A DNA stretch of 64,000 nucleotides from Nostoc sp. MS1. GTDB taxonomy: Bacteria > Cyanobacteriota > Cyanobacteriia > Cyanobacteriales > Nostocaceae. This document shows, in pieces, positions 35,811 through 44,222 of the stretch. Position 1 is the first letter of the stretch; each line of letters opens with the position of its first letter. The notes beneath the pieces were generated by a model that had not been told where the DNA came from, did not search any database, and was given only the letters and a program-made list of their open reading frames with translations. A program made the position numbers and the translations under genes. Location of the stretch: positions 4,399,501 through 4,463,500 of the forward strand of contig NZ_AP023441.1 in the NCBI RefSeq assembly GCF_019976755.1, given 5' to 3'.

Positions 35811-36731
35811 ATGCTGCGTCGCTGGATAGTATCTACTTGTGCCATTCTTTTATGTATATTTTTAATAGCGTGTAATACTACAAATACTCCGCAACTACAG
35901 ACACAAGCTAAACCAAGTATTACAACAGCTAATAGTGAATCTCAAGAATTACCCAAAATATCTGCTAAAAGAGTTATCACTCTTTCTTCTTTAACTACTG
36001 ATATTATCGCTCAACTTGATAAAACAAAACTTGTGGGTATTTCTGGTAGTGCATTGTTTAAAAGTGACCCACGTTTTCAAGATATTCCTCGTGTTAGCGA
36101 AGGTCAAAGTCCTCCTAATTTAGAAAAAATTGTTGCCCTTAAACCAGATTTAGTCATTGGCGCAGAAGGCTTCTCTAACCAACCAATTCAACGTTTACAG
36201 CAATTAGGTATTGAAACTTTGCTCACTCAAATAAATACTTGGTCATCTTTGGAAGATATTACTAAAAAACTTGCTCAGTTAATTGATGCTAATCCTCAAC
36301 CTTTATTAGAAAAATATAATAGTTTTCTTCCAGAGGGAACAAAAACAAATATTTCGACTTTAGTTCTGGTAAGTAGTCAACCAATTTTAGCTCCAAATAA
36401 GAATAGTTGGGCTGGAGATTTGTTAGAAAAATTCCAGGTAAAAAACTTAGCCGCAGAGTTACAAGGTAAAAGTCCGATTTCTGGTTATGTGACTCTTTCA
36501 GCAGAGAAGGTTTTAGAAGCAAATCCAGAAGCAATTATTTTAATTAATTCTCCTCAAAGTAGTTCCAAAACGGCAGTTTTGGATGATTTCAAAAAGCAGG
36601 GTTTTTGGCAAAAATTAGCAGCAGCTAAAAATAATCGAGTATATGTTTTTGATTATTATGGATTAGTAAACCCAGGTAGTATAGAGGCTATAAAAAAAGC
36701 TTGTGAGCAGCTTAAGCAAGATTTCTTATAG
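35811..36731 (+). CDS. Iron/cobalamin-type ABC substrate-binding lipoprotein
   Basis: This 306-residue protein has a lipoprotein signal (LLCIFLIAC, Cys at 21) and the class III binding fold used by siderophore, haem and B12 transporters. Features are KRVITLSSLTTDIIAQL, VGISGSALFKSDPRF, VALKPDLVIGAEGF and EANPEAIILI, joined by a long helix. The neighbouring FTR1 permease and bacterioferritin suggest an iron chelate, but the cobalamin genes upstream leave B12 possible. No permease or ATPase gene is adjacent. Confidence 0.85.
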   Translation: MLRRWIVSTCAILLCIFLIACNTTNTPQLQTQAKPSITTANSESQELPKISAKRVITLSSLTTDIIAQLDKTKLVGISGSALFKSDPRFQDIPRVSEGQSPPNLEKIVALKPDLVIGAEGFSNQPIQRLQQLGIETLLTQINTWSSLEDITKKLAQLIDANPQPLLEKYNSFLPEGTKTNISTLVLVSSQPILAPNKNSWAGDLLEKFQVKNLAAELQGKSPISGYVTLSAEKVLEANPEAIILINSPQSSSKTAVLDDFKKQGFWQKLAAAKNNRVYVFDYYGLVNPGSIEAIKKACEQLKQDFL

Positions 36732-36803
36732 GTAGTTAACACAGTTAAGTTAAGGCTAAAAATTAGAACTAGTAATTTAAAAACAGATGATAAATAATTC
36801 AAA

Positions 36804-36857
36804 GTTTGTAGTAAGGATTTTAGTTCTAAAAAAAGGGCTAAAGCCCTTACTACAAAC
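36804..36857. repeat. 54-bp nested palindrome between convergent genes
   Basis: Outer arms GTTTGTAGTAAGG (36804-36816) and CCTTACTACAAAC (36845-36857) are perfect complements. An inner AGGGCT/AGCCCT hairpin lies between them. A related GGGCTAAAGTCCC sequence occurs at 29093-29105. Likely a small dispersed palindromic element, also placed to terminate both flanking genes. Confidence 0.8.
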
Positions 36858-36863
36858 GAAATT

Positions 36864-37811
36864 TTATCTTTGAGAAACTGATACGGTTTTTGTCGCTTTC
36901 TCCGAACCACCTGTTAAACTGCGGAAATATAAACCGCCTACAGTGAGTAAAAATACGAGATAGCCCACTGCTTCTACAATATAAAGATGTTCTCTATAAC
37001 CAAATAATGATTTAAGAACTATTCCTGGAAACTGCTCATCAGGTAATATTTTTTCAGTATTCCAAACAAGCGGTCCTAAAATACAAGAGTGAATTTTAGT
37101 AAAGTGTTCGTAATAGAAACAAAGGTCTTCTGAGGCGCGGTTGCTTAGAGCTAAATTAGCTATAGCTTCATCAAAATGATTTAGGGCAGAAACTACTAAT
37201 CCTGCAACAATTAAAACTAATAAAACGCCCATCACTTGGAAGAACTGGCGGATATTAATTTTAACGCCCAGCTTAAATAAGAGTACACCGATCGCAGTTG
37301 CACTAGCTAAACCCGCGATCGCCCCAACTGCTGGGACAATTCCCTGTTGAAAGTTAGCGGCAACAAATAATACCGTCTCAAAACCTTCGCGGACAACGGC
37401 AACTAATATTAAACTAAAAACCCCCCAGCCAGCATTAGCATCTTGCGTTAGCGCCTCAGTAATTGCCCCTTCAACTTGGGCTTTCATGAATCTGGCTTGT
37501 TTCGTCATCCAGAGTAACATCCAACTGAGCATGGCGATCGCCAAAACACTAAACACACCTTCTAGCATCGGCTCAACTACAGAGGCGTATTGAGGATTAG
37601 CAGCTGTGACTACCTTAATTATCCAAGTGAACAGCACCCCAATCAGCGCACTAACAACAATACCAACGCCGACACCAGCATACACCCAAGAATTGAGGCG
37701 GCTTTGCTTGGCTTTTTTCAGTAAAGCCAACACAATACCAACAACTAAGGCGGCTTCTACTCCCTCTCGGAGTGTAATGAAATAAGTAGGTAGAGCAGTA
37801 CTAAAGTCCAT
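36864..37811 (-). CDS. FTR1-family iron permease
   Basis: FTR1/EfeU proteins carry iron across the inner membrane, usually after oxidation of Fe(II). The 315-residue protein has about seven helices and both iron-binding REGxE motifs, LREGVEAALVVG near the N-terminus and VREGFETVLFVA in the middle. A periplasmic loop (about 220-270) contains several acidic residues and two cysteines. The multicopper oxidase about 5 kb away and the adjoining lipoprotein support iron uptake. The start codon follows a repeat tract. Confidence 0.95.
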   Translation of the reverse strand: MDFSTALPTYFITLREGVEAALVVGIVLALLKKAKQSRLNSWVYAGVGVGIVVSALIGVLFTWIIKVVTAANPQYASVVEPMLEGVFSVLAIAMLSWMLLWMTKQARFMKAQVEGAITEALTQDANAGWGVFSLILVAVVREGFETVLFVAANFQQGIVPAVGAIAGLASATAIGVLLFKLGVKINIRQFFQVMGVLLVLIVAGLVVSALNHFDEAIANLALSNRASEDLCFYYEHFTKIHSCILGPLVWNTEKILPDEQFPGIVLKSLFGYREHLYIVEAVGYLVFLLTVGGLYFRSLTGGSEKATKTVSVSQR

Positions 37812-37812
37812 G

Positions 37813-37870
37813 ATGTTAGTTATTAGTCAACGGTCAACAGTCAACAGTCAGCAGTCAACAGTGAGTCCAG
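37813..37870. repeat. Tandem GTCAACAGTCAACAG repeats
   Basis: CAACAGT heptamers lie just upstream of the minus-strand FTR1 gene, within its presumed leader. A second tract of the same kind is at 37925-37996. Confidence 0.8.
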
Positions 37871-37872
37871 TC

Positions 37873-37897
37873 CTGTAGGCGGGTTTCCCGCCGTAGG
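37873..37897. repeat. 25-bp palindromic dispersed repeat, copy 2
   Basis: Identical to 3936-3960 (GGCGGG-TTT-CCCGCC core). It is followed by GGCGAACCCGTTCGCGTTAGCG, another palindromic motif. Confidence 0.85.
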
Positions 37898-37991
37898 GAA
37901 CTGGCGAACCCGTTCGCGTTAGCGTCCCGTAGGGAAGGGTCAATAGTCAACAGTATTAAACTATAGACTATGGACTATTGACTCTGGACTA

Positions 37992-38426
37992 TTAACTAAA
38001 ATCTCTCAGCATTTTTTTCAATTCGAGATTGTGCATCTCTTCTTGTCCAATCATGCCACGAGCAAATTCTTCTAGGTAAACACTGGCATTAGTTACAGTA
38101 TCTAGCAAAGCTTTATACATATCCAATGCCCTTCGTTCATGGTTCAAGCTTTCTTCTAAGATATCCTTGACTGAATGCTTATGGGTTTCCTCCATTGGGG
38201 CAATTCTTAAGCTAGGATGTCCATCTAATCCCGTGAGAATTTCGCCTGCTTGTTGGGCATGAAGTAAGGATTCGCTGGCTTGTGCTTTGAAGAAAGCCAC
38301 GATGGGAATGCGATTAGGCCCAGTCACCATCAAAGAATAATGGGTATAGCGTACTACCCCAGCCAGTTCAAATTCCATGATGGCATTGAGTAAGTCGATG
38401 GTCTTATTGTGGTCAAGCTCTTGCAT
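37992..38426 (-). CDS. Bacterioferritin-type ferritin-like protein
   Basis: A 144-residue four-helix-bundle protein that stores or detoxifies iron. The ferroxidase residues fit EFELAGVVRYTHY (Glu), SESLLHAQQ (Glu and His) and IGQEEMHNLELKKM (Glu and His) towards the C-terminus. Bacterioferritins usually have about 155 residues, so this is slightly short. It lies downstream of the helix-hairpin-helix lipoprotein gene and upstream of FTR1, all on the same strand. Whether it binds haem is not clear. Confidence 0.88.
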   Translation of the reverse strand: MQELDHNKTIDLLNAIMEFELAGVVRYTHYSLMVTGPNRIPIVAFFKAQASESLLHAQQAGEILTGLDGHPSLRIAPMEETHKHSVKDILEESLNHERRALDMYKALLDTVTNASVYLEEFARGMIGQEEMHNLELKKMLRDFS

Positions 38427-38671
38427 TAGTAGATAATCACAATTATGAATGGAGCGTCATGAGTAAAAGGTTACAGGTGTTAAAAGGTTAAATAATGTTC
38501 ACTTTTAACTTTTAACAACCTTATACCAATTCTTTGAAATTAAGCAACAGATATTAACTCCAAAACCCTTGTAATATCTGGTTTTCTTAATTTTAAATTT
38601 TGAATTTTGAATTGGTATTACTCCCCATTTATTTTAAACTTGTCAGTTTCCGCATCCAACCGAGTAGTCAG

Positions 38672-39709
38672 CTATTTTTGCGCTTGTGTACTTGATTGAT
38701 CAATCACCTTTTGAGAGTTTGCCTCAATATCTTTGATTAATTTAGTTACTTCTTGGGTGGTTTTAACTGGTGTTGCTGGAGGGATGGCGGCTGGCCAGAC
38801 TTTTTTGAGTTCAGCAAAGCTAGTTTGTATGGCTTTGTTGGCTTCAGGGTTTATTTGCGCTAATTGAGAAGAAATCCCTTGATAGAGTTCGTCAGCGTAG
38901 AATACAAAGCCGCGAGAGTCTTGATATTCGATGGCAGCAGAAATTTTACCATCTGCGATCGCCGCGCCGTATTCGGAGTTAGCTGCATCTAATAAACCGT
39001 TGACTACTTGCAAGACAAATCCGGGTTTGTTGCGTTGGGCTTCTGGTAAAGTGGCGATCGCGCCATTAATAGACTGCTCTGAAGCACTAAAATTAGTCTT
39101 GACTTTGGCATCTTTTGGTTTAGATTTGACTAAATCTTGCAAACTTACCAAAGTTGTCTTAAATTCTTTAACCTTACGTTCATTTAATTGGTCTTCCACA
39201 TCCACGTAGATTTCCTCTACAGGGTGTCCAATGTGGGGTTCTGCTTGTTTGGGCTGATTTTGGTCAAGTAGTTCTTGGGCTACTAATAAATGTCCTTTCA
39301 TCAAGCCCAGCTTTGTCATGTAATCAACATCTTTGGCTTCACCCACTAACACAACTTCTTGTACAGTCACCTGATCCTTAATTTGGTCGAACTGTTCTTG
39401 AGTAATAACTTTCTTCGTTACTAAATCTTCAGGACTACCGTAGGGACGACCAGCTTGAATTTTGTTTGATAAGGCTGGCACACCTAACTTACCTTCAAAC
39501 TTATCCAACTCTGACAAAATAGCTGTGTTGATATTGATTTTGGCTTTACTAGCATGTCCAGCATGATTGACAGTTTCCGTCGTCTGAGCGGTAGAGTTAG
39601 CAGTACCTGATTGGGAATTATCTGCTGTGGGTGTTCCTCCAGTGCAAGAACTTAGGGAAACGATGAAGCAGGCGGCGACAGCCAAGCAGATGTAACGAAG
39701 TTTAACCAT
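38672..39709 (-). CDS. Lipoprotein with helix-hairpin-helix and His-rich helical domain
   Basis: This 345-residue protein starts with a lipoprotein signal (FIVSLSSC, Cys at 22) and a low-complexity Ser/Thr linker. A ComEA-like helix-hairpin-helix unit (about 56-115: ININTAILSELDKFEGKLG) follows. The rest is helical and contains KGHLLVAQELL and EPHIGHPVEEIYVDVEDQ, clusters of His and acidic residues. The second half recalls imelysin/EfeO-like iron-binding helical domains, but I cannot prove this. Its place beside bacterioferritin and FTR1 suggests periplasmic iron delivery instead of DNA binding. Confidence 0.75.
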   Translation of the reverse strand: MVKLRYICLAVAACFIVSLSSCTGGTPTADNSQSGTANSTAQTTETVNHAGHASKAKININTAILSELDKFEGKLGVPALSNKIQAGRPYGSPEDLVTKKVITQEQFDQIKDQVTVQEVVLVGEAKDVDYMTKLGLMKGHLLVAQELLDQNQPKQAEPHIGHPVEEIYVDVEDQLNERKVKEFKTTLVSLQDLVKSKPKDAKVKTNFSASEQSINGAIATLPEAQRNKPGFVLQVVNGLLDAANSEYGAAIADGKISAAIEYQDSRGFVFYADELYQGISSQLAQINPEANKAIQTSFAELKKVWPAAIPPATPVKTTQEVTKLIKDIEANSQKVIDQSSTQAQK

Positions 39710-40029
39710 TGTTGTTTCTCAAGGTAGGAAAAGCTAGTAATTACTAGGTTTTTAAGCTATTGCTTATGAATAAAATTTGATATATTTTTGCAATAGATAT
39801 TATGAATGTTTACCATAAATGATATTCTTTATCAACTATCAGAAAAATTTTCCTATTAAACTTAATGATATTTTCCAACTTACTGAGTAATTTACAAAAC
39901 TATGAGTTTTATAATCCAATCAGGCCCTTGCCTAGTTTTAGCAATTCCCAGGTTGCCGCCTGGGAATCAAAACATACGAAACAAATTAGACTCTATGTTC
40001 GCCCACTGCTTTTAGGCTGCATAGGGTCT
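39710..40029. other. Intergenic region with hairpin
   Basis: A 320-bp gap holding the promoter of the helix-hairpin-helix gene. ATTCCCAGG (39944-39952) and CCTGGGAAT (39959-39967) form a 9-bp hairpin that probably ends the upstream membrane-protein transcript. GATATTCTTTATC at about 39818 is weakly Fur-box-like. Confidence 0.5.
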
Positions 40030-40221
40030 TTACTTTACTGAATCTGCGTATAATTTGCCTTCTACTGTCAGAGATTTTACATGAAACCCCTGGAATTTTT
40101 CTTTCTGACTAACACGAAACATAGCTACAGGGTAGCTAACAGCCATCAGGCTAAAAACACCAACTAACATCCAGACGTATTTGTGCATTTGTCTACTTGA
40201 TGTGTGGTTTGTTTGCCGCAT
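40030..40221 (-). CDS. Small single-helix membrane protein
   Basis: I do not recognise this 63-residue protein. One hydrophobic helix (about 13-32, MLVGVFSLMAVSYPVAMF) is followed by a short polar tail (KFQGFHVKSLTVEGKLYADSVK). A start at the internal ATG 40188 would remove twelve residues. It follows the two larger membrane-protein genes with small gaps and may be co-transcribed with them. Confidence 0.62.
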   Translation of the reverse strand: MRQTNHTSSRQMHKYVWMLVGVFSLMAVSYPVAMFRVSQKEKFQGFHVKSLTVEGKLYADSVK

Positions 40222-40243
40222 AAATTTACTCCTGTGTGTACTT

Positions 40244-40711
40244 TTAACTCAACGGTAAATAAGGGAATAAAGGATGCCAAGTCATAGCTGTAGCGGCAAT
40301 AAATAAAACAAACATCCAGAAAAATATGGTTCTAGATTTAATTTGTTTATTTCGCCAAATCATTGAGAGAAACACCCAACTAATTAGCCAACCTAGCAGC
40401 AACATAGTTTCTTTGCCTGTGTAACTGCCAATATTGCCCCACAATTTACTCGTACTTTGGCTTCCAGGTATCCATTTTCCTAGTTCCCAAACTAGTTTTT
40501 CTGTGTCTTTGGATGTATCCGATAAATGATGCGTCACCATCATGGCAAAACAGCCAATTCCTGCACTAATTAAAGCCGCAGCCGCCGGGCCAGAAACAAT
40601 TGGGGGATTTTTTGCACCCTCTGCTAGAAATTTCGGAAATCCCTTCAACTGATTCCATATTTGACTATAAATAGGTTCATAGTCTGATGGTGAAGATATC
40701 TGCCTTGTCAT
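40244..40711 (-). CDS. Three-helix membrane protein, unknown
   Basis: The 155-residue protein has a polar N-terminus (MTRQISSPSDYEPIYSQ) and three hydrophobic segments at about 45-65, 95-115 and 125-145. Histidines lie near membrane borders (MMVTHHLSD, TWHPLFPYLP). A longer frame begins at 40891, but GAAGGAAAG just before 40711 and overlap with the upstream gene favour the shorter start. The upstream gene ends 23 bases away. Possible redox or metal-linked role, by context only. Confidence 0.7.
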   Translation of the reverse strand: MTRQISSPSDYEPIYSQIWNQLKGFPKFLAEGAKNPPIVSGPAAAALISAGIGCFAMMVTHHLSDTSKDTEKLVWELGKWIPGSQSTSKLWGNIGSYTGKETMLLLGWLISWVFLSMIWRNKQIKSRTIFFWMFVLFIAATAMTWHPLFPYLPLS

Positions 40712-40734
40712 TACTCTTTCCTTCAATATTGCGA

Positions 40735-41358
40735 TTACAAAGCGTGAATTTTCGCCACACCCAAACCTGTAACTAAGCCACCCATAGAGAAAAACATCAT
40801 TGCCATTAAAGCCACACAAGTTGCTGTTAAAACTGGACGATTTTGTTTCTCTAAAATTGAGTCGCCATACTTCCATAAAATCCAAGTACAAGCTACGCCT
40901 AAAGGCAATGTAAACAGTACACTAAATTCGTGATACTCCATGAGTACATACTGTCCCAGAGGCGAATTTTCTTTTAACCACGCCCTCGCACCACCAAATT
41001 CTACCCCGGCACGATAACGCATATATGCCAAGTTACCTGTAGCTATTCCCAAAAATGTAATTAAGCTCGACCAAAATGTGAGGGTTCGCATTTGTGGCAG
41101 AATTTTACTTACACCCCTCAACAAAGGAAAGGCTAAATGTCCTGTGTATACAGCTACAACTGTTGCTAATAATGCACCAAAACCATGAATTGTTCCCATC
41201 CATCTTTGCCAAGGGCTAGGATGTAATAAATTGAAGAAAGGCAGACTCAGAAACATTCCTGCTGACAAAATGCTTAATCCATAAACAGCAACCTTAGCAA
41301 TATCTAGCTGTTTAGGAAAATCGTAGGAATTTGCATCTACCTGTGAGTTTAGTACCAT
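40735..41358 (-). CDS. Polytopic membrane protein with His pairs, possible b-type cytochrome
   Basis: This 207-residue protein has five hydrophobic segments. HPSPWQRWMGTIHGFGALL and VYTGHLAFPLL place two His in one helix 16 residues apart, and EYHEFSVLFTLPLG adds one in another. Paired His in helices could hold haem, as in cytochrome b561-type ferric reductases. That is inference only; no named family is certain. It sits upstream of the three-helix protein in the same run of genes. Confidence 0.7.
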   Translation of the reverse strand: MVLNSQVDANSYDFPKQLDIAKVAVYGLSILSAGMFLSLPFFNLLHPSPWQRWMGTIHGFGALLATVVAVYTGHLAFPLLRGVSKILPQMRTLTFWSSLITFLGIATGNLAYMRYRAGVEFGGARAWLKENSPLGQYVLMEYHEFSVLFTLPLGVACTWILWKYGDSILEKQNRPVLTATCVALMAMMFFSMGGLVTGLGVAKIHAL

Positions 41359-41636
41359 AAAAGCCTCTAAGGAGTAGTAAACGTTATTAGTTCTAATACA
41401 ATGGCAGGTAAAACTTTTTCTCCATTCGATTACCAGAAGAATGAAGAAATATTTTTCGTACTGATTAGAATTAATTAACTCTTAAGGTTGATGTAATTAA
41501 CAATACCTAGTTATTGGAATAAAATAAATGTTTATCAATACGAAATATTCTATTTCTTTCCAAAATGGTGATAATTTTTTCTTATTTTATTGAAGACAAA
41601 AATAGTTAAATTATTTTAAATTTTATTGTAATAGAT

Positions 41637-42107
41637 TTAATATTTACTACACGGTTTTAACGCACTTGTTATCTGTTGGGATTGCTGCTTGTGCTGTACA
41701 TGATTGAATATATTCTTCACTTGTTCAATATTTAATTTTTCTTGTTGGCTAACCTGCTCAACTCCTAAATTATTAACTTGCGAGTAAATACTCACTTCAT
41801 ATCTTTGTGTATATTTTCGGCGATAATCAATAAAATCTAGATGTTCGGTAAAGTAACGCTGACAAATTCGACAGTAAAATTGGCGGCGAGGCAAATTTAA
41901 GTAAACAGGTTTACCAAATGCGGCTAAGTCTCTGACTAAAATTGGTCTGACTTGGTGTAATTCTTCTGTGTAATGAGAATGTGGGCAATACATTCCTTTA
42001 GCCGAAATTGTTAAGTTAAAAACGATCGCTTCTTCAGAAATATCCTTGGATTCTACTTGCACGCCTTGTAAATCCAGTAGGTTTGTTAACTCCATATTCA
42101 TGTCCAT
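41637..42107 (-). CDS. ISL3-type transposase N-terminal domain, free-standing
   Basis: The 156 residues match the N-terminal zinc-binding part of ISL3-family transposases: VRDLAAFGKPVYLNLPRRQFYCRICQRYFTEHLDF with CxxC, then an HTH-like helix pair. The first zinc pair, normally CPxCG, reads CPHSH. The DDE catalytic part is absent and the frame ends after ALKPCSKY. It is either the relic of an element or a domesticated DNA-binding protein. The stop of the multicopper oxidase lies 54 bases upstream, so they may be co-transcribed. Confidence 0.72.
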   Translation of the reverse strand: MDMNMELTNLLDLQGVQVESKDISEEAIVFNLTISAKGMYCPHSHYTEELHQVRPILVRDLAAFGKPVYLNLPRRQFYCRICQRYFTEHLDFIDYRRKYTQRYEVSIYSQVNNLGVEQVSQQEKLNIEQVKNIFNHVQHKQQSQQITSALKPCSKY

Positions 42108-42161
42108 ATCTTCTCAAAAAATAAATGAGATAATTTATCATTTAATTGATATGATTGAAGA

Positions 42162-43175
42162 TTAAGCAGATGAATTTTGAGGATTGTTCGCAACAACTTC
42201 AAATTGACCCATACAACCGTTCTCGGCAAGTGCATCTTGATGAGGATGGAACATATACTTACCTGGATAGCGAAACGCAAACTCTAGTATGTGTCTTTCC
42301 GCAATTCCCATCGTCAAGACATCAGTTTTCTCACTAGCCTGCATACTCATGCCATATCTATACACATCAAAGAAGTTGGCGTGGAGGTGAAATGTTACAG
42401 CCGGATCAAATTCGATAATGTTGAGGACATATAACCGCACTAACTGATTTTGATAAATCTGAATCGGATTATCCATATAGTGATGGGGTAATCCGTTAAA
42501 AGCATAAAACTCATTATGGTTATCATCGTTAATGTCATAACCAGCCATCACCAGCACTATCTCATCAGCCGGAGGACGAGGTGTCGGCGGATCGATGATA
42601 AACATTCCATATAAACCTTTGGCGATGTGGCGGGTAACAGGTTCAATATGACAATGGTACAAGTGAACGCCGTAAGGTTCTGCGTCAAACTCGTAAATTG
42701 TGGCGCTATTATTACTTACTGGACGTATCCCATCCATTTCGGCTGGATGTACACCATGAAAATGTAGCGAGTGGGAATGTCCAGCTTGGTTGTGAAATAG
42801 TACTCTAATGCGATCGCCTTGTTTTGCTCGTAGTGTCGGCCCTGGTATGCGACCATTAAGATCCCAGATGTTGTAGGATACTGCACTATTTAGCTGAATA
42901 ACCGAAGTACCAGCCGTTAACTGAAACTCTCGAATAGTGCGACCATTTTCTTTTTTCACCGTTCCATAATCAAACTCTCGCAGCATCCGCATGGGTTGCG
43001 CAACATTGTCAGGTGCGTCCATTTCCATTTGCGGCACTCTGATCACAGACTTACTCTGTGACAAGGTATTCCACAGCACCGCCGCACCCGTTACGCCAGC
43101 ACCCGATATCCCCAATTTCAGTAATTGACGACGACTCCACAGACTTTGATTACCCAGCACAAAATTATCGGGCAT
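42162..43175 (-). CDS. Tat-exported two-domain multicopper oxidase
   Basis: The 337-residue protein starts with a twin-arginine signal (SRRQLLKLG then a hydrophobic run). Two cupredoxin domains follow. Copper-ligand clusters are SLHFHGVHP, LYHCHIEPVTRHIAKGLYGM, VTFHLHANFF and FHPHQDALAENGCMGQF. The short length fits small two-domain oxidases. Given FTR1 and ferritin genes on the same strand, a ferroxidase role is attractive but not shown; a copper or phenol oxidase is possible. The ATG at 43175 is chosen over the TTG at 43208. Confidence 0.86.
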   Translation of the reverse strand: MPDNFVLGNQSLWSRRQLLKLGISGAGVTGAAVLWNTLSQSKSVIRVPQMEMDAPDNVAQPMRMLREFDYGTVKKENGRTIREFQLTAGTSVIQLNSAVSYNIWDLNGRIPGPTLRAKQGDRIRVLFHNQAGHSHSLHFHGVHPAEMDGIRPVSNNSATIYEFDAEPYGVHLYHCHIEPVTRHIAKGLYGMFIIDPPTPRPPADEIVLVMAGYDINDDNHNEFYAFNGLPHHYMDNPIQIYQNQLVRLYVLNIIEFDPAVTFHLHANFFDVYRYGMSMQASEKTDVLTMGIAERHILEFAFRYPGKYMFHPHQDALAENGCMGQFEVVANNPQNSSA

Positions 43176-43200
43176 GACATTCAACCACAAAAACAAAACA

Positions 43201-43221
43201 AGTTGCAAATCTTTTGCAACT
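43201..43221. promoter_or_regulatory. Palindrome upstream of the multicopper oxidase
   Basis: AGTTGCAA (43201-43208) and TTGCAACT (43214-43221), perfect arms with a five-base spacer, 26 bases before the start codon. Possible operator or 5'-leader hairpin. Confidence 0.45.
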
Positions 43222-43249
43222 ACACTTGTGTATACTATAGGACACGAGA

Positions 43250-43264
43250 ATTATTGTCAATAAT
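43250..43264. promoter_or_regulatory. Palindrome ATTATTG-T-CAATAAT (possible operator)
   Basis: A perfect 7-1-7 palindrome about 75 bases before the oxidase start. It is AT-rich like iron boxes bound by Fur, but does not match the 19-base consensus well. Fur or another metal regulator could bind here. Confidence 0.4.
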
Positions 43265-43805
43265 ATCAGGAAGTTATCAGAATTTCCTCAACACAATTTT
43301 GCCTACTTTGCACCGTGTAGCTCCTGACTGTGTTCCGATGCGTTAGCTGGTTATAATAAATTTATTTCATGAATACGGCAAAGGTTAAACCTCAGCGAAA
43401 GATGTATTGTAGAATTTATTAAGGCTAAAAATAGTATTACTTAAAAATCCTGTGTACTTCTTTTGTTATTTATATGTACTTTCTGTGTCAATTTTATTTA
43501 TTAGAGCAAACAGATAGCCAATAGTGAGCAAATAATAACTCAACTCAAACCTTGCTGTCCATATCTTCCAACCTGCTTGATTCTATCGATAACTATTGAT
43601 ACTTGATATGGTAAATCAACAGATGTATGTCATATTGTTTCTTAAATGGATTTAGCCAAACCATAACAAGCTCTTCTTTAGAAAAAGAATATTTAATACA
43701 TTTTATACACACTTGTCAAAAGTAAAGTTGATCGTATATCTTTTGTCAATCAAGCAACAAAAAGTTTCTTGATGAATTACCTAATTTAATTATAAGAGGT
43801 CAAAA

Positions 43806-43997
43806 ATGACAGCTTTTTCTTCTAATCCAGTTTTACGTAAGACAGCGAGTGTTACTCTATCTAAGCCTGTGCAAGTATCACTTTATATGATGCTATCTTC
43901 TCTCGTTATCTGGACTGTGTTCTTCTCTACTTATCCTGCTGCTCACAACACAACACACTCATTACGCCACCATACAATAGGTGTTGCTTGCCACTAA
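43806..43997 (+). CDS. cbtB: CbtB-type putative cobalt transporter subunit
   Basis: CbtB is a small one-helix protein, often B12- or cobalt-regulated and usually paired with CbtA. The 63-residue protein has one membrane helix (about 25-45, SLYMMLSSLVIWTVFFS) and the His-rich tail AAHNTTHSLRHHTIGVACH with the family's terminal CH. No cbtA follows; the next gene is an Ig-domain membrane protein and then the CbiMQO transporter. A role in cobalt or nickel handling is inferred from the family. Confidence 0.82.
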   Translation: MTAFSSNPVLRKTASVTLSKPVQVSLYMMLSSLVIWTVFFSTYPAAHNTTHSLRHHTIGVACH

Positions 43998-44222
43998 TTT
44001 AGGGTCTTTACTTGAGAAGTATTTCATGTAGTGTAGATAAAGCAAAGCAAAAAGTCTTTACACTACATGAACTTTCTCTAAGAAGATGTATGATTTATGA
44101 CCAATGTTTTAACAATTATTTTTTAAATATGTAATAAAAGCTGAATATAGTTATCTTGGCTTCAAGCTTGTTTGACAGGAAACTAGTCAAGTGTAAAATT
44201 ATCTAACTTTTGTGAATATTTT

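Larger units (their letters stand above)
43176..43805. other. Divergent promoter region, MCO and CbtB genes
   Basis: About 630 bp, AT-rich, with two palindromes near the oxidase (separate entries). I see no cobalamin riboswitch and no open frame. TATAAGAGGTC at 43790-43800 offers a ribosome-binding site for the CbtB gene. Confidence 0.5.

Noticed and set aside
42162..43175. Copper nitrite reductase instead of an oxidase
   Set aside because: The nitrite reductase ligand spacing is absent; HFHG and HCH clusters fit multicopper oxidases, although the exact type stays open.
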